Shown: piece by piece, positions 23,895 through 30,871 of the stretch
How the letters are laid out: each line of letters begins with the position of its first letter
Numbering within the stretch: the first letter of the stretch is position 1
Origin: Herpetosiphonaceae bacterium
Lineage (GTDB): Bacteria; Chloroflexota; Chloroflexia; Chloroflexales; Kallotenuaceae
Direction: 5' to 3'
Length of the DNA: 32,726 nucleotides
Assembly (NCBI GenBank): GCA_036374795.1
Contig: DASUTC010000248.1
Coordinates: 1 to 32,726, forward strand
Made by a program: the position numbers and the translations under genes
Notes under the pieces: generated by a model
Databases searched by the model: none
What the model was told of the DNA's origin: nothing
What the model saw: only the letters and a program-made list of their open reading frames with translations

Positions 23895-25739
23895 ATGTGT
23901 GGCATTGTAGGATATGTCGGATCGCGCGAGGCGACAGAGGTGGTGGTGAGCGGGCTGCAACGGCTGGAGTATCGCGGCTACGACTCGGCGGGCATTGCGA
24001 TCTTGAACGGCGGCGATTTCCAGGTGCGTCGCTCCGTGGGCAAGCTCAGCAATCTTCAGCAGCGGCTACGTGCCGAGCCAACGCACGGACGGCAAGGCAT
24101 CGGGCATACGCGCTGGGCAACGCACGGCGGCGTCACCGAGGCCAACGCGCATCCGCATCGCTCCGACAGCGGCGATATTGTCGTGATCCAGAACGGCATC
24201 TTCGAGAACTACCTTGAGCAAAAGGGCCAGCTCGTCGAGGCCGGCGTGACGTTTCACTCGCAGACGGATACCGAGGTGATCGCGCATCTGATCGAGCGCG
24301 AGACGCAGGCTACGGGCGATTTTGTGAGCGGCTTCCGGCGCGCGATGCAGCAGCTTCGCGGCGGTAACGCGGTGGTGGCGATGCATCGCCAGCAGCCTGG
24401 GCTGATCCTGGCGGCGCGGCTGGGCAACGCTGGCGGCGTGGTGATCGGGCTGGGCGAGGACGAGAACTTTATCGCCTCCGATATTCCGGCGATTCTGGAC
24501 TACACCCAGCAGGTGCTTTTTCTGGAGGACGGCGAGCTGGCGATCATCACGGATCAGACGGTGCGCGTCGAGCGCATCAGCGGCGAGGCGGTAACAAAGC
24601 AGCCGCAGCGGATCAACTGGGACCCTGTGGCGGCGGCCAAGGGCGGCTACAAGCATTTCATGCTCAAAGAGATCTTCGAGCAGACGCGCTCGATTACCGA
24701 TACGCTCCATGACCGGATCGATCTCGAAAACGCGCGCGTAGACCTCGACACGCTCACGCTCAGCGACGAGCAGCTTCGCGCGATCGACAAAATCTATATC
24801 GTCGCCTGCGGCACCGCGTGGCACGCCGGGCTGATCGCCAAGTTCGTGATCGAGGCGCTCGCCCGCGTGCGGGTGGAGGTCGACTACGGCTCCGAGTTCC
24901 GCTACCGCAATCCGATCCTCGACCAGGGCACGCTGATGATCGCTATCACCCAGTCGGGCGAGACGGTGGATACGCTGGTGCCGATGGAGCTGGCGCGCGA
25001 GGCGGGCGTGCCCTGCCTGGGCATCGTCAACGCGGTCGGCTCGCAGGCGGCGCGGCTCAGCGATGCCGGCGTGATCTACCTCAACGCCGGACCGGAGATC
25101 GCCGTAGCCTCGACCAAAGTCTTCACCTGTATGCTGATCGCGGCGTATCTGTTCGCGCTCAAGCTGGGCGAGGTCAAGGGGCAGATCGATCGGGCGATGA
25201 TGCGCGAACATTTGCAGGCGCTGCTGGCACTGCCCAACAAGCTCGGCACGCTGCTCCAGCAGACCGCGCGCTACGAGCAGCTCGCGGAGCGCTACCGCCA
25301 CACGACGGATATGCTCTTCCTGGGACGCGGCATCAGCTACCCGATTGCGCTCGAAGGCGCGCTGAAGCTCAAAGAGATCTCGTACATCCATGCCGAGGGC
25401 TACCCGGCGGGCGAGATGAAGCACGGCCCGATCGCGCTGATCGACGAGCAGATGCCGGTGGTCTGCATCGCCGTGCGCGACAACGTGTACGATAAGATGC
25501 TCTCGAACATCGAGCAGGTCAAGACGCGCGGCGGCGAGGTGATCGCGATCGTCACCGAGGGCGATACTACTGCGCGCGACAAGGCCGACTTCGTGATCGA
25601 GGTGCCGCGCACGCTGCCGCTGCTCTCGCCTGTGCTGACGGTGGTGCCGCTGCAACTGCTGAGCTACTACTGCGCGCTGCGGCGCGGCGCGGATGTCGAT
25701 CAGCCGCGCAATCTGGCGAAGAGCGTCACCGTGGAGTAG
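23895..25739 (+). CDS. glmS: Glutamine-fructose-6-phosphate aminotransferase (isomerising)
   Basis: GlmS makes glucosamine 6-phosphate from fructose 6-phosphate and glutamine, the entry to peptidoglycan precursors. The 614-residue length is typical. The class II glutaminase domain starts MCGIVGYVGS; the Cys next to Met is the nucleophile, which fixes the start at 23895 although the frame is open to 23652. LEYRGYDSAGIA, HTRWATHG and QNGIFENY follow. Two SIS domains come next, with TQSGETVDTL and ASTKVFTCMLIA in the first and GRGISYPIALEGALKLKEIS in the second. The C-terminal PRNLAKSVTVE is diagnostic. CGAGG lies 7 bases upstream of the ATG. Confidence 0.96.
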   Translation: MCGIVGYVGSREATEVVVSGLQRLEYRGYDSAGIAILNGGDFQVRRSVGKLSNLQQRLRAEPTHGRQGIGHTRWATHGGVTEANAHPHRSDSGDIVVIQNGIFENYLEQKGQLVEAGVTFHSQTDTEVIAHLIERETQATGDFVSGFRRAMQQLRGGNAVVAMHRQQPGLILAARLGNAGGVVIGLGEDENFIASDIPAILDYTQQVLFLEDGELAIITDQTVRVERISGEAVTKQPQRINWDPVAAAKGGYKHFMLKEIFEQTRSITDTLHDRIDLENARVDLDTLTLSDEQLRAIDKIYIVACGTAWHAGLIAKFVIEALARVRVEVDYGSEFRYRNPILDQGTLMIAITQSGETVDTLVPMELAREAGVPCLGIVNAVGSQAARLSDAGVIYLNAGPEIAVASTKVFTCMLIAAYLFALKLGEVKGQIDRAMMREHLQALLALPNKLGTLLQQTARYEQLAERYRHTTDMLFLGRGISYPIALEGALKLKEISYIHAEGYPAGEMKHGPIALIDEQMPVVCIAVRDNVYDKMLSNIEQVKTRGGEVIAIVTEGDTTARDKADFVIEVPRTLPLLSPVLTVVPLQLLSYYCALRRGADVDQPRNLAKSVTVE

Positions 25740-25782
25740 TCTGGTAAACTGCCGGTCGATCGCGGGAAACGAGGTTGCCTGG

Positions 25783-26130
25783 ATGCCGCCCATTAAAACC
25801 ATTTCCGAGGCCCTGGCGCAGCGCTGGAAGCTGCCGGAGAGGTTCGACGACCAGACCTGGCGCAGCTTCGCAGCGCAGATCGACGGCTATGCCATCGCTG
25901 AGGAGCTGGGCTTTGACCTGAGGAGCTGGGCCGCCGCGCAGGAGCAAGCTTACCAGCAGCGCGGTCGCTGGGAGCTCAATCCGCTAGAACTGCGGCTGAT
26001 GATCTTCTATCAGTTCCGCGCCGATTATATGAGCGGCTACACCTATCACGAGCGCGATGAGCTGGTGGATAGTCTCATGGCGGCGCTGGGCACAGCGACC
26101 GGACAGCCCTACCAGCGGATGGGCAGCTAG
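25783..26130 (+). CDS. Small conserved-looking protein of unknown function
   Basis: The 115-residue product is soluble, with acidic and aromatic helices and no signal peptide or membrane segment. MIFYQFRADYMSGYTYHERDELVDSLM is the most structured part (about 73-99, helical). I do not recognise a family. The ATG at 25783 follows GAGG at about 10 bases and lies 43 bases past glmS, so it may be co-transcribed with it. The in-frame extension into glmS is unlikely. Confidence 0.6.
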   Translation: MPPIKTISEALAQRWKLPERFDDQTWRSFAAQIDGYAIAEELGFDLRSWAAAQEQAYQQRGRWELNPLELRLMIFYQFRADYMSGYTYHERDELVDSLMAALGTATGQPYQRMGS

Positions 26131-26192
26131 CGCCTGCCAGACCCACAATGCGGCGCGGCCTGGGCTTACAACATAATCGGGATCGGATCGTC

Positions 26193-26214
26193 GGGGCACG
26201 GCATGCCGTGCCCC
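26193..26214. repeat. 22-base perfect palindrome (REP-like)
   Basis: Half-site GGGGCACGGCA is followed directly by its exact reverse complement. From general knowledge, palindromes of this GGGGCACGGCATGCC type recur in intergenic DNA of cyanobacteria and other bacteria as REP/MITE-like units. Only one copy is seen here. Confidence 0.6.
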
Positions 26215-26336
26215 ACATCATGATTCACCCACCATCGTTTAAAGTTCGACGAACTCGAAGCTCGCAACCTGGAACGATGGACCGGAGAGTTGGAGGTGCT
26301 CTCAAAGATTCCTCGCTCTACATTCCCCGCCAGCGC

Positions 26337-26365
26337 TTGACACGTCAGCACGCAGACTTTACGAT
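26337..26365 (+). promoter_or_regulatory. Putative sigma70 promoter of the App1-like gene
   Basis: Consensus -35 TTGACA (26337-26342), a 17-base spacer and -10 TACGAT (26360-26365). It lies about 90 bases before the ATG at 26463. Confidence 0.55.
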
Positions 26366-26462
26366 GCACGGTCCAGACGACCCGCCAGCTCTGGATCGGC
26401 AGGTCCAGGTGTCGGGCGGCGAGTAATCGGCGGCAGCAGAACCGAAAGGAGCGCAGCACAAG

Positions 26463-27791
26463 ATGGCACGCTGGCGACAGATCATCGGCACAATCGCGCA
26501 TAACGCGGACGAGTACTTTGACGAGCTGAGACACCGGCTGTCGCAGCGCTTCGGCGGCGACGATCCGATCACGATCGTCCCATACTACGGCCACGGCACC
26601 GCCGATCAGTTCTTCCTCGGCGGTCGCGTGCTGGAGCAGCCGGGCGTGAGCGCCGCCACCGACAACGACTCGCTGTGGGATAATCTGGTCAATACCTACC
26701 GACGCTTCGAGAGCGACGAGATCCCCGGCGCGCGCATCATGGCGCGCTTCCAGGGCGTCGAGCAGGAGGTTGTCGCCGACAGCGAGGGTTTTTTCCAGGT
26801 CCAGCTCAGGCCAGCGCAGCCGCTGCCCGCCGACCGCCTGCGGCACGAGGTGGCGCTTGAGGTGCGCGAGCCGCAGTGGGCGGCGCATGGACCGGCAAAG
26901 GCTACCGGCTGCGTCTTCGTCCCGCCGCCGCATGCCCAGTTCGGCGTGATCAGCGACATCGACGACACCGTAGTGCGAACCGACGCCGCCAATCTGCTGC
27001 GCATGGCGCGAAGCGTCTTTCTGGGCAACGCGCGCACCCGGCTGCCCTTCAAGGGCGTGGCCGCGCTCTACCGGGCGCTGCAACAGGGCACCGCGTCGTC
27101 CGAAGCGGCGCCCGATGTCAACCCGCTCTTCTATGTGTCGAGCAGCCCGTGGAACCTGTACGACCTGCTGCTTGAGTTCTTCACGCTGCACAACATTCCC
27201 CACGGCCCGATCTTCCTGCGCGACTGGGGCATCTCCGAGCAGGAGATCCTGCCGACACAGCATCGCGGCCATAAGCTGGCGGCGATCCGGCAGGTGCTCG
27301 ATCGCTATCCACATCTGCCGTTCATTCTGATCGGCGACAGCGGCCAGGAAGATCCCGAAATCTATCACGAGGTGGTCCGGCTCTACCCCGGACGAATCCC
27401 GGCGGTCTACATTCGCAACGTCAGCCATACGCCTGAGCGCCCGGCGGCAATCCGCAAGCTGGCCGAGGAGATCATCGCCGTTGGCAGCACGCTGATCCTG
27501 GCCGACGACACGCTGGCCGTTGCCCGTCATGCCGCCGAGCAGGGCTGGATCGCGCCAGAGACGGTCTGGATGATCGAGATGGAGCGTGAGCTGGACGCGG
27601 CACCCGCCGGTCCTGCCGAGCGGCTGCTGGGCGAGACGCAAGCAGCCGCAGCGCCGACGGTGGTCATCGACGAGGAGAGCGCCGACCAGACGCAGGCGGC
27701 GGTCGAGGGCGGGGCGATCGAGCAGGCGTTGCAGAGCGGCGATCGGGACGAGCCGCCGCCGACGGTGATCGTCGAGGGCGAGAAGGAGTAG
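26463..27791 (+). CDS. App1-like phosphatase-domain protein (DUF2183)
   Basis: The product is 442 residues. Residues 1-155 form a family-specific N-terminal region ending in a beta domain. The catalytic part starts with GVISDIDDTVVRTD (DxDDT at 165-169, HAD-like nucleophile Asp). YVSSSPWNLYDLL follows at 224-236, then HRGHKLAAI and ILIGDSGQEDPEIY at 288-301. This matches the App1/DUF2183 phosphatase domain, which in yeast App1 dephosphorylates phosphatidate. The C-terminal ~70 residues are acidic, low-complexity and probably disordered. AAAGGAG lies 12 bases before the ATG. The substrate in bacteria is unproved. Confidence 0.85.
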   Translation: MARWRQIIGTIAHNADEYFDELRHRLSQRFGGDDPITIVPYYGHGTADQFFLGGRVLEQPGVSAATDNDSLWDNLVNTYRRFESDEIPGARIMARFQGVEQEVVADSEGFFQVQLRPAQPLPADRLRHEVALEVREPQWAAHGPAKATGCVFVPPPHAQFGVISDIDDTVVRTDAANLLRMARSVFLGNARTRLPFKGVAALYRALQQGTASSEAAPDVNPLFYVSSSPWNLYDLLLEFFTLHNIPHGPIFLRDWGISEQEILPTQHRGHKLAAIRQVLDRYPHLPFILIGDSGQEDPEIYHEVVRLYPGRIPAVYIRNVSHTPERPAAIRKLAEEIIAVGSTLILADDTLAVARHAAEQGWIAPETVWMIEMERELDAAPAGPAERLLGETQAAAAPTVVIDEESADQTQAAVEGGAIEQALQSGDRDEPPPTVIVEGEKE

Positions 27792-27792
27792 G

Positions 27793-27890
27793 TTGAAGAA
27801 CGAAGAACCAAGAACCAAGGGATGAACAAGCGAACAAGCGAACAAACCGCACAACGTGTTTGTTCCCTTGTTCCTTTATTCCTGTGTTTC
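27793..27890. repeat. TTTGTTC-heptamer element 5
   Basis: This lies between the convergent App1 and propeller genes. AAGAACCAAGAACCAAGG opens it, then GAACAAGCGAACAAGCGAAC (7-8-base tandem units). The A-rich arm GAACAAA pairs with TTTGTTC across a short loop (about 27839-27864), followed by CCTTGTTCCTTTATTCC. It could act as a bidirectional terminator. Confidence 0.75.
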
Positions 27891-27895
27891 CCGAC

Positions 27896-29083
27896 CTATG
27901 GCTCTTCGCTCGGACGCGGCGGCTGCGCGCAGCACCAGTCAAGGCGCTGGTAGCCCTGCGTCCGTGGCCCGAACGGCTGTAGCTCCACCTGCGGCCATTC
28001 AAGCGCGATCGTCGGCAGCCGATAAACGCCGCTAGCCGTCGAAACCAGCAGCGGCTCGCCCGACGGGTGCAGCGCGAAGTAGCGCACATCGCGCTGCTGC
28101 GGCAGCAGCCGCTTGTAAGCGCCGGAGTCGGGATCGATCAGCGCTAGCCCCTGATCGTCGGTAAACAGCAGCCGACCATCGGGCATCCAGCCAAGCTGAT
28201 ACACCGCCGTGTCGTGCCGTAGCGTCCAGTGCCGCAGCGTGCCGTCCAGCGCCGCGACCACGATCGTCCAGTCGAAGGTGATGCCCTCACGCCGCGCAAT
28301 CGCGGCAAACGCCAGCCGCGTCCCATCCGCCGACCACGCCAGCGCCGAGCCGTGAGATTGGGCGATCTCGCCGCGTCTCTCCGCCTGACGCTCCGCGAAC
28401 AGCGCATCAAGCCGCTGCGGGCGGATCAGCACCTCCGGCTCGCCAGCGCCGCGCTGCACCACGAGCGAGCGACCGTCGAGGGCGACCCAGGCTACCAGAT
28501 CGTTGCGCGCGGCGGGCGCTCGTCCACGGCCAAGCAGCTCAAGCTCGCGATTGCGGTAGCTCCATCGGGCGATGGTCGCGGGCGCGGCGTCGTACTCGAC
28601 GGCCAGCACAATCGAGAGCGGATCTTGCCAGATGAGCGTCGTACCTGCCAGGCGCTGCCGCGTCGTCAGGAGCCTCTGGGCGTCTCCACGCTCAGGATGC
28701 GTGATCAGCACATTGCCGTCGCTCGTCGCCGCGACGATATGCCGTCCATCGGGCGACCACGCGGCATTGGTAAAGCGCTGCCGCAGATCGAGCGGCCATA
28801 TCCGCGCGCCATCCTGCGCGATCAGGCTCAGCCTGCCGTCAGGCTGGGTTGCCAGGACCATCCCACGTCGATCGGTGGGCAGATCGATGGCGGCACGGCT
28901 GGTAGGCCTTGGAGGGGCAGGGATCGTAACCTGGGTGGACGCTGTCATCGTGGGCCAGGGTGTAGACGTGGGCGCTGGACGGCGCACCTCAGCAGGAGGC
29001 GGATTCTGCATCCCGATGACCACGGTCGCGCCAAGGATCAGCGCGCCGAGCAGCGCCACAGATGCATTCAACCACTGCTTCAT
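27896..29083 (-). CDS. Membrane-anchored beta-propeller (WD40/PD40-like) protein
   Basis: The 395-residue product has an N-terminal membrane anchor (about 5-25), then a Pro/Thr-rich tether to about 65. Repeated blade motifs follow, such as AAWSPDGRHIVAATSDGNVL (about 107-126), ALAWSADGTRLAFAA (247-261), QLGWMPDGRLLFTDDQGLAL (296-315) and FALHPSGEPLLVS (331-343). These are the PD40/TolB-type 'W-x-P-D-G' turns. It is extracytoplasmic and probably a ligand- or protein-binding propeller; no catalytic motif is seen. GGAGGGGG lies 5 bases before the ATG. Confidence 0.82.
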   Translation of the reverse strand: MKQWLNASVALLGALILGATVVIGMQNPPPAEVRRPAPTSTPWPTMTASTQVTIPAPPRPTSRAAIDLPTDRRGMVLATQPDGRLSLIAQDGARIWPLDLRQRFTNAAWSPDGRHIVAATSDGNVLITHPERGDAQRLLTTRQRLAGTTLIWQDPLSIVLAVEYDAAPATIARWSYRNRELELLGRGRAPAARNDLVAWVALDGRSLVVQRGAGEPEVLIRPQRLDALFAERQAERRGEIAQSHGSALAWSADGTRLAFAAIARREGITFDWTIVVAALDGTLRHWTLRHDTAVYQLGWMPDGRLLFTDDQGLALIDPDSGAYKRLLPQQRDVRYFALHPSGEPLLVSTASGVYRLPTIALEWPQVELQPFGPRTQGYQRLDWCCAQPPRPSEEP

Positions 29084-29169
29084 CGCGTCCCCCTCCGATT
29101 GCGTGCCAGCTCACACTACTGTTGTACCACAGAACATAGCGGAGCAGACGAGCGACATCGGGACGAAAG

Positions 29170-29285
29170 AACAAAGAACCGGGGGCCATGCCCAAGGGGC
29201 GCCCGGCGCACAGAGAGCAAGGGAAACGTTGAGCTCGCCGCTTTGAACGTTGAGCTCGAAACGTTGAACTGCCTGATTCTTGGGA
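29170..29285. repeat. TTTGTTC-heptamer element 6
   Basis: GAGCGACATCGGGACG is followed by AAAGAACAAAGAACCGG and a CCGGGCGCC/GGCCCCCGG-type hairpin on the minus strand (about 29177-29213, one mismatch) that matches the hairpin of element 1. Three AACGTTGA-type blocks follow (about 29225-29270). It lies between two minus-strand genes. Confidence 0.7.
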
Positions 29286-29311
29286 CAGCATCGGCTTCGT
29301 CGGAGCCGAAC

Positions 29312-29355
29312 AAAAACCTGCTGGCAGTGAAGCGTTATGCAACCACTGCCAGCAG
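29312..29355 (-). terminator. Rho-independent terminator after the small gene at 29420
   Basis: On the minus strand CTGCTGGCAGT (29355-29345) pairs perfectly over 11 bp with ACTGCCAGCAG (29328-29318), followed by GTTTTTG. It lies 65 bases past the stop at 29420. Confidence 0.8.
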
Positions 29356-29419
29356 CTTACGGCGATTAGGGCGCGACCGTGTGAACCGATCGCGCAGCTT
29401 TCGGAACATCAGAAGGAGG

Positions 29420-29698
29420 CTACCACTCAGGATCGATCTGCTCGGCATCGCGGAATGCCGCGCGCAGCACGACGTGACGGACCACAATTTCGTCAATGAA
29501 CGCCTGATAGTACAGGCCTTCTTCCTGCCAGACAACCTTGTCGCCTTCCACAATATCAAGGTGCGATGGATGCAAGGGAGAGCCTTCGTACGATACGTGA
29601 AACCCGGTAATATCGACATGATCGACGGGCAGCAACGAGTAACGCTTCCCAACGCCAGGTCGCACTACATCTATAGTACGTAGTTGACTCAACTGCAT
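29420..29698 (-). CDS. Small protein of unknown function
   Basis: The 92-residue product is acidic, with alternating hydrophobic residues suggesting a small beta-rich fold (VDHVDITGFHVSYEG, VVWQEEGLYYQAFIDEIVV). There is no signal peptide, membrane helix or Cys motif. A good GGAGG SD is 5 bases before the ATG, and an intrinsic terminator follows, so it is very likely a real single-gene transcript. I do not recognise the family. Confidence 0.65.
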   Translation of the reverse strand: MQLSQLRTIDVVRPGVGKRYSLLPVDHVDITGFHVSYEGSPLHPSHLDIVEGDKVVWQEEGLYYQAFIDEIVVRHVVLRAAFRDAEQIDPEW

Positions 29699-29884
29699 CG
29701 ATCCTCCATCTCTTGTGCAAATCGATCATCTTGCATCACAGGTGTTTAATACAACGAAGCATCGGTCGAAAGGATCTCACGGCACCATTCACAATCCATC
29801 GATCATCCGGTGCGCCTGTTCAAGCACAATCGTGGTCTGCCCGAATCCGCAGGGCGCTGAGCGACGTTATCACGTTATACAAAC

Positions 29885-29918
29885 AAAGACACCTTCGCCG
29901 TTGAGCGAGGGTGTCTTG
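29885..29918 (-). terminator. Terminator hairpin following the tRNA-like remnant
   Basis: On the minus strand AAGACACCCTCGC pairs with GCGAAGGTGTCTT (about 29916-29886; one G-T pair), loop 6 bases, then TGTTTGT. It lies immediately 3' of the CCA of the tRNA-like sequence. Confidence 0.65.
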
Positions 29919-29919
29919 C

Positions 29920-29999
29920 TGGCGACCCCGCAGGGATTCGGACCCCCGACACATGATTGCATAGATGTGGGGCGCATCGTCCATGATCTTCTACCGGTC
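29920..29999 (-). pseudogene. Degenerate tRNA-like sequence
   Basis: The 3' half is tRNA-like: a T arm of GGGG-TCCGAAT-CCCT type, an acceptor strand CGGGGTC, discriminator G and CCA (29922-29920). An anticodon-like stem CACAT/ATGTG encloses 10 bases instead of 7. At the 5' end only GACC pairs with GGTC; three acceptor pairs are lost and no D arm forms. Total length is 80. A TATAAT stands directly upstream on the minus strand (30006-30001), too close for a mature 5' end at 29999. It is best read as a tRNA pseudogene or tRNA-derived RNA. Confidence 0.5.
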
Positions 30000-30193
30000 T
30001 ATTATAGCATACGGCTTAGCGGGCTAAAGAAACGAGGCGCGCCAGACAGCCTGCTCCACTGAGATCGAGGGCATGACTGGCCCGGTCATCTCCGGCGATC
30101 GTCTGGGCCTTGCGGGATACTCGATGCCGCATAGCCGCGTGGCATACTGCGTGCTAAGCGCCCGTGCGTTATACCATAAAGGAGTCCCGTACC

Positions 30194-30577
30194 ATGTCCT
30201 TCACAAACCAAACACCCTGCCGCGTTCTTGTCGTGGAGGACGATGAATCGATCGTGGAGATGGTTCAGATGCTCTTGGAGATGAGCGGCTACGCGGTTAT
30301 CGCAGCGGAGGATGGCGTAGCAGCCGTCCAACACCTGCACGTAGCCTCGGCGCTACCCCATGTCATTCTGCTCGATCTTCAGATGCCGCGCATGGATGGT
30401 CGCACATTTCTCGCGGCTCAGCGGTCCAACCCGCAGTGGTCTGCTATTCCCGTGATCATCCTGTCGGCCAGCTACGATACTAACGTCGTGCAGCAGGAGC
30501 TAGACGTTCAGGCGTCAATTTGCAAGCCGTTCGACCCGGCGCGGCTGCTCGATCTTGTCGCCCACTTCTGCCCATGA
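30194..30577 (+). CDS. Single-domain response regulator (CheY-like receiver)
   Basis: The 127-residue product is one receiver domain: acidic pocket VEDDE (D16, D17), phospho-acceptor D61 in VILLDLQMPRMDG, the switch Ser at S91 (ILSAS) and K111 in CKPFD. It has no output domain, so it must act by protein contact in a phosphorelay or motility/stress pathway. No histidine kinase is nearby. AAAGGAG lies 9 bases before the ATG at 30194; an in-frame GTG at 30164 lacks an SD. It is flanked by the two tRNA-3'-like modules at 29920 and 30736. Confidence 0.92.
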   Translation: MSFTNQTPCRVLVVEDDESIVEMVQMLLEMSGYAVIAAEDGVAAVQHLHVASALPHVILLDLQMPRMDGRTFLAAQRSNPQWSAIPVIILSASYDTNVVQQELDVQASICKPFDPARLLDLVAHFCP

Positions 30578-30871
30578 TCCAGGTTCGACGAGCGTCGGCT
30601 CAACCGCGACAGCCGGTGCCGCGTCGCAGGAGTCATTGAGCAGCCGCCCGGCAACTACCCGTACCACCCGATTCATGCCCCGATTGCTTGTGCTGACACA
30701 AACAAAAACGCCGCACTCTCATGCGGCGTTTCGCGTGGCGACCCCGGACGGATTGGTTTGTCCTTCAGGTTACAGGATCGGGCTCGTCCCGGCGCAGGAT
30801 GACGCCGTGGACAAGCCTGACGGACCGCAGCAGGGAGCATCGGCTAGATCCGATGCTCCCTGCTTGAATCA
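30578..30871. other. Intergenic region with a tRNA-3'-like fragment and hairpins
   Basis: A terminator-like hairpin AAACGCCGCA/TGCGGCGTTT (30706-30731) has TTTTTGTTTG following on the minus strand. Next to it is the tRNA-3'-end-like sequence at 30736-30764: minus-strand AATCCGTCC, CGGGGTC, G and CCA. A perfect 13-bp hairpin CAGGGAGCATCGG/CCGATGCTCCCTG (30831-30862) lies 10 bases past the stop of the repeat protein; it lacks a T tract but probably ends that transcript. No gene is supported. Confidence 0.5.

Larger units (their letters stand above)
26131..26462. other. Intergenic region with a perfect palindrome and a strong promoter
   Basis: It contains a 22-base perfect palindrome at 26193-26214 (half-site GGGGCACGGCA). 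A TTTAAAGTTCGACGAACTCG stretch near 26239 recalls the non-heptamer parts of the repeat family. A promoter lies at 26337-26365. No gene is supported. Confidence 0.5.

Noticed and set aside
23504-24217. 237-codon plus-strand frame overlapping the glmS start
   Set aside because: Overlaps glmS in another frame, Arg/Ser-rich, with no domain; shadow plus leader sequence.
24066-25802. 578-codon minus-strand frame opposite glmS
   Set aside because: Shadow of glmS; composition is His/Arg-rich with no motif or SD.
26166-27854. 562-codon minus-strand frame opposite the App1-like gene
   Set aside because: Shadow; the plus strand has DxDDT and GDSGQ motifs, SD and promoter.
29920-29999. A functional tRNA gene
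   Set aside because: Three acceptor pairs and the D arm are missing, and the anticodon loop would have 10 bases.
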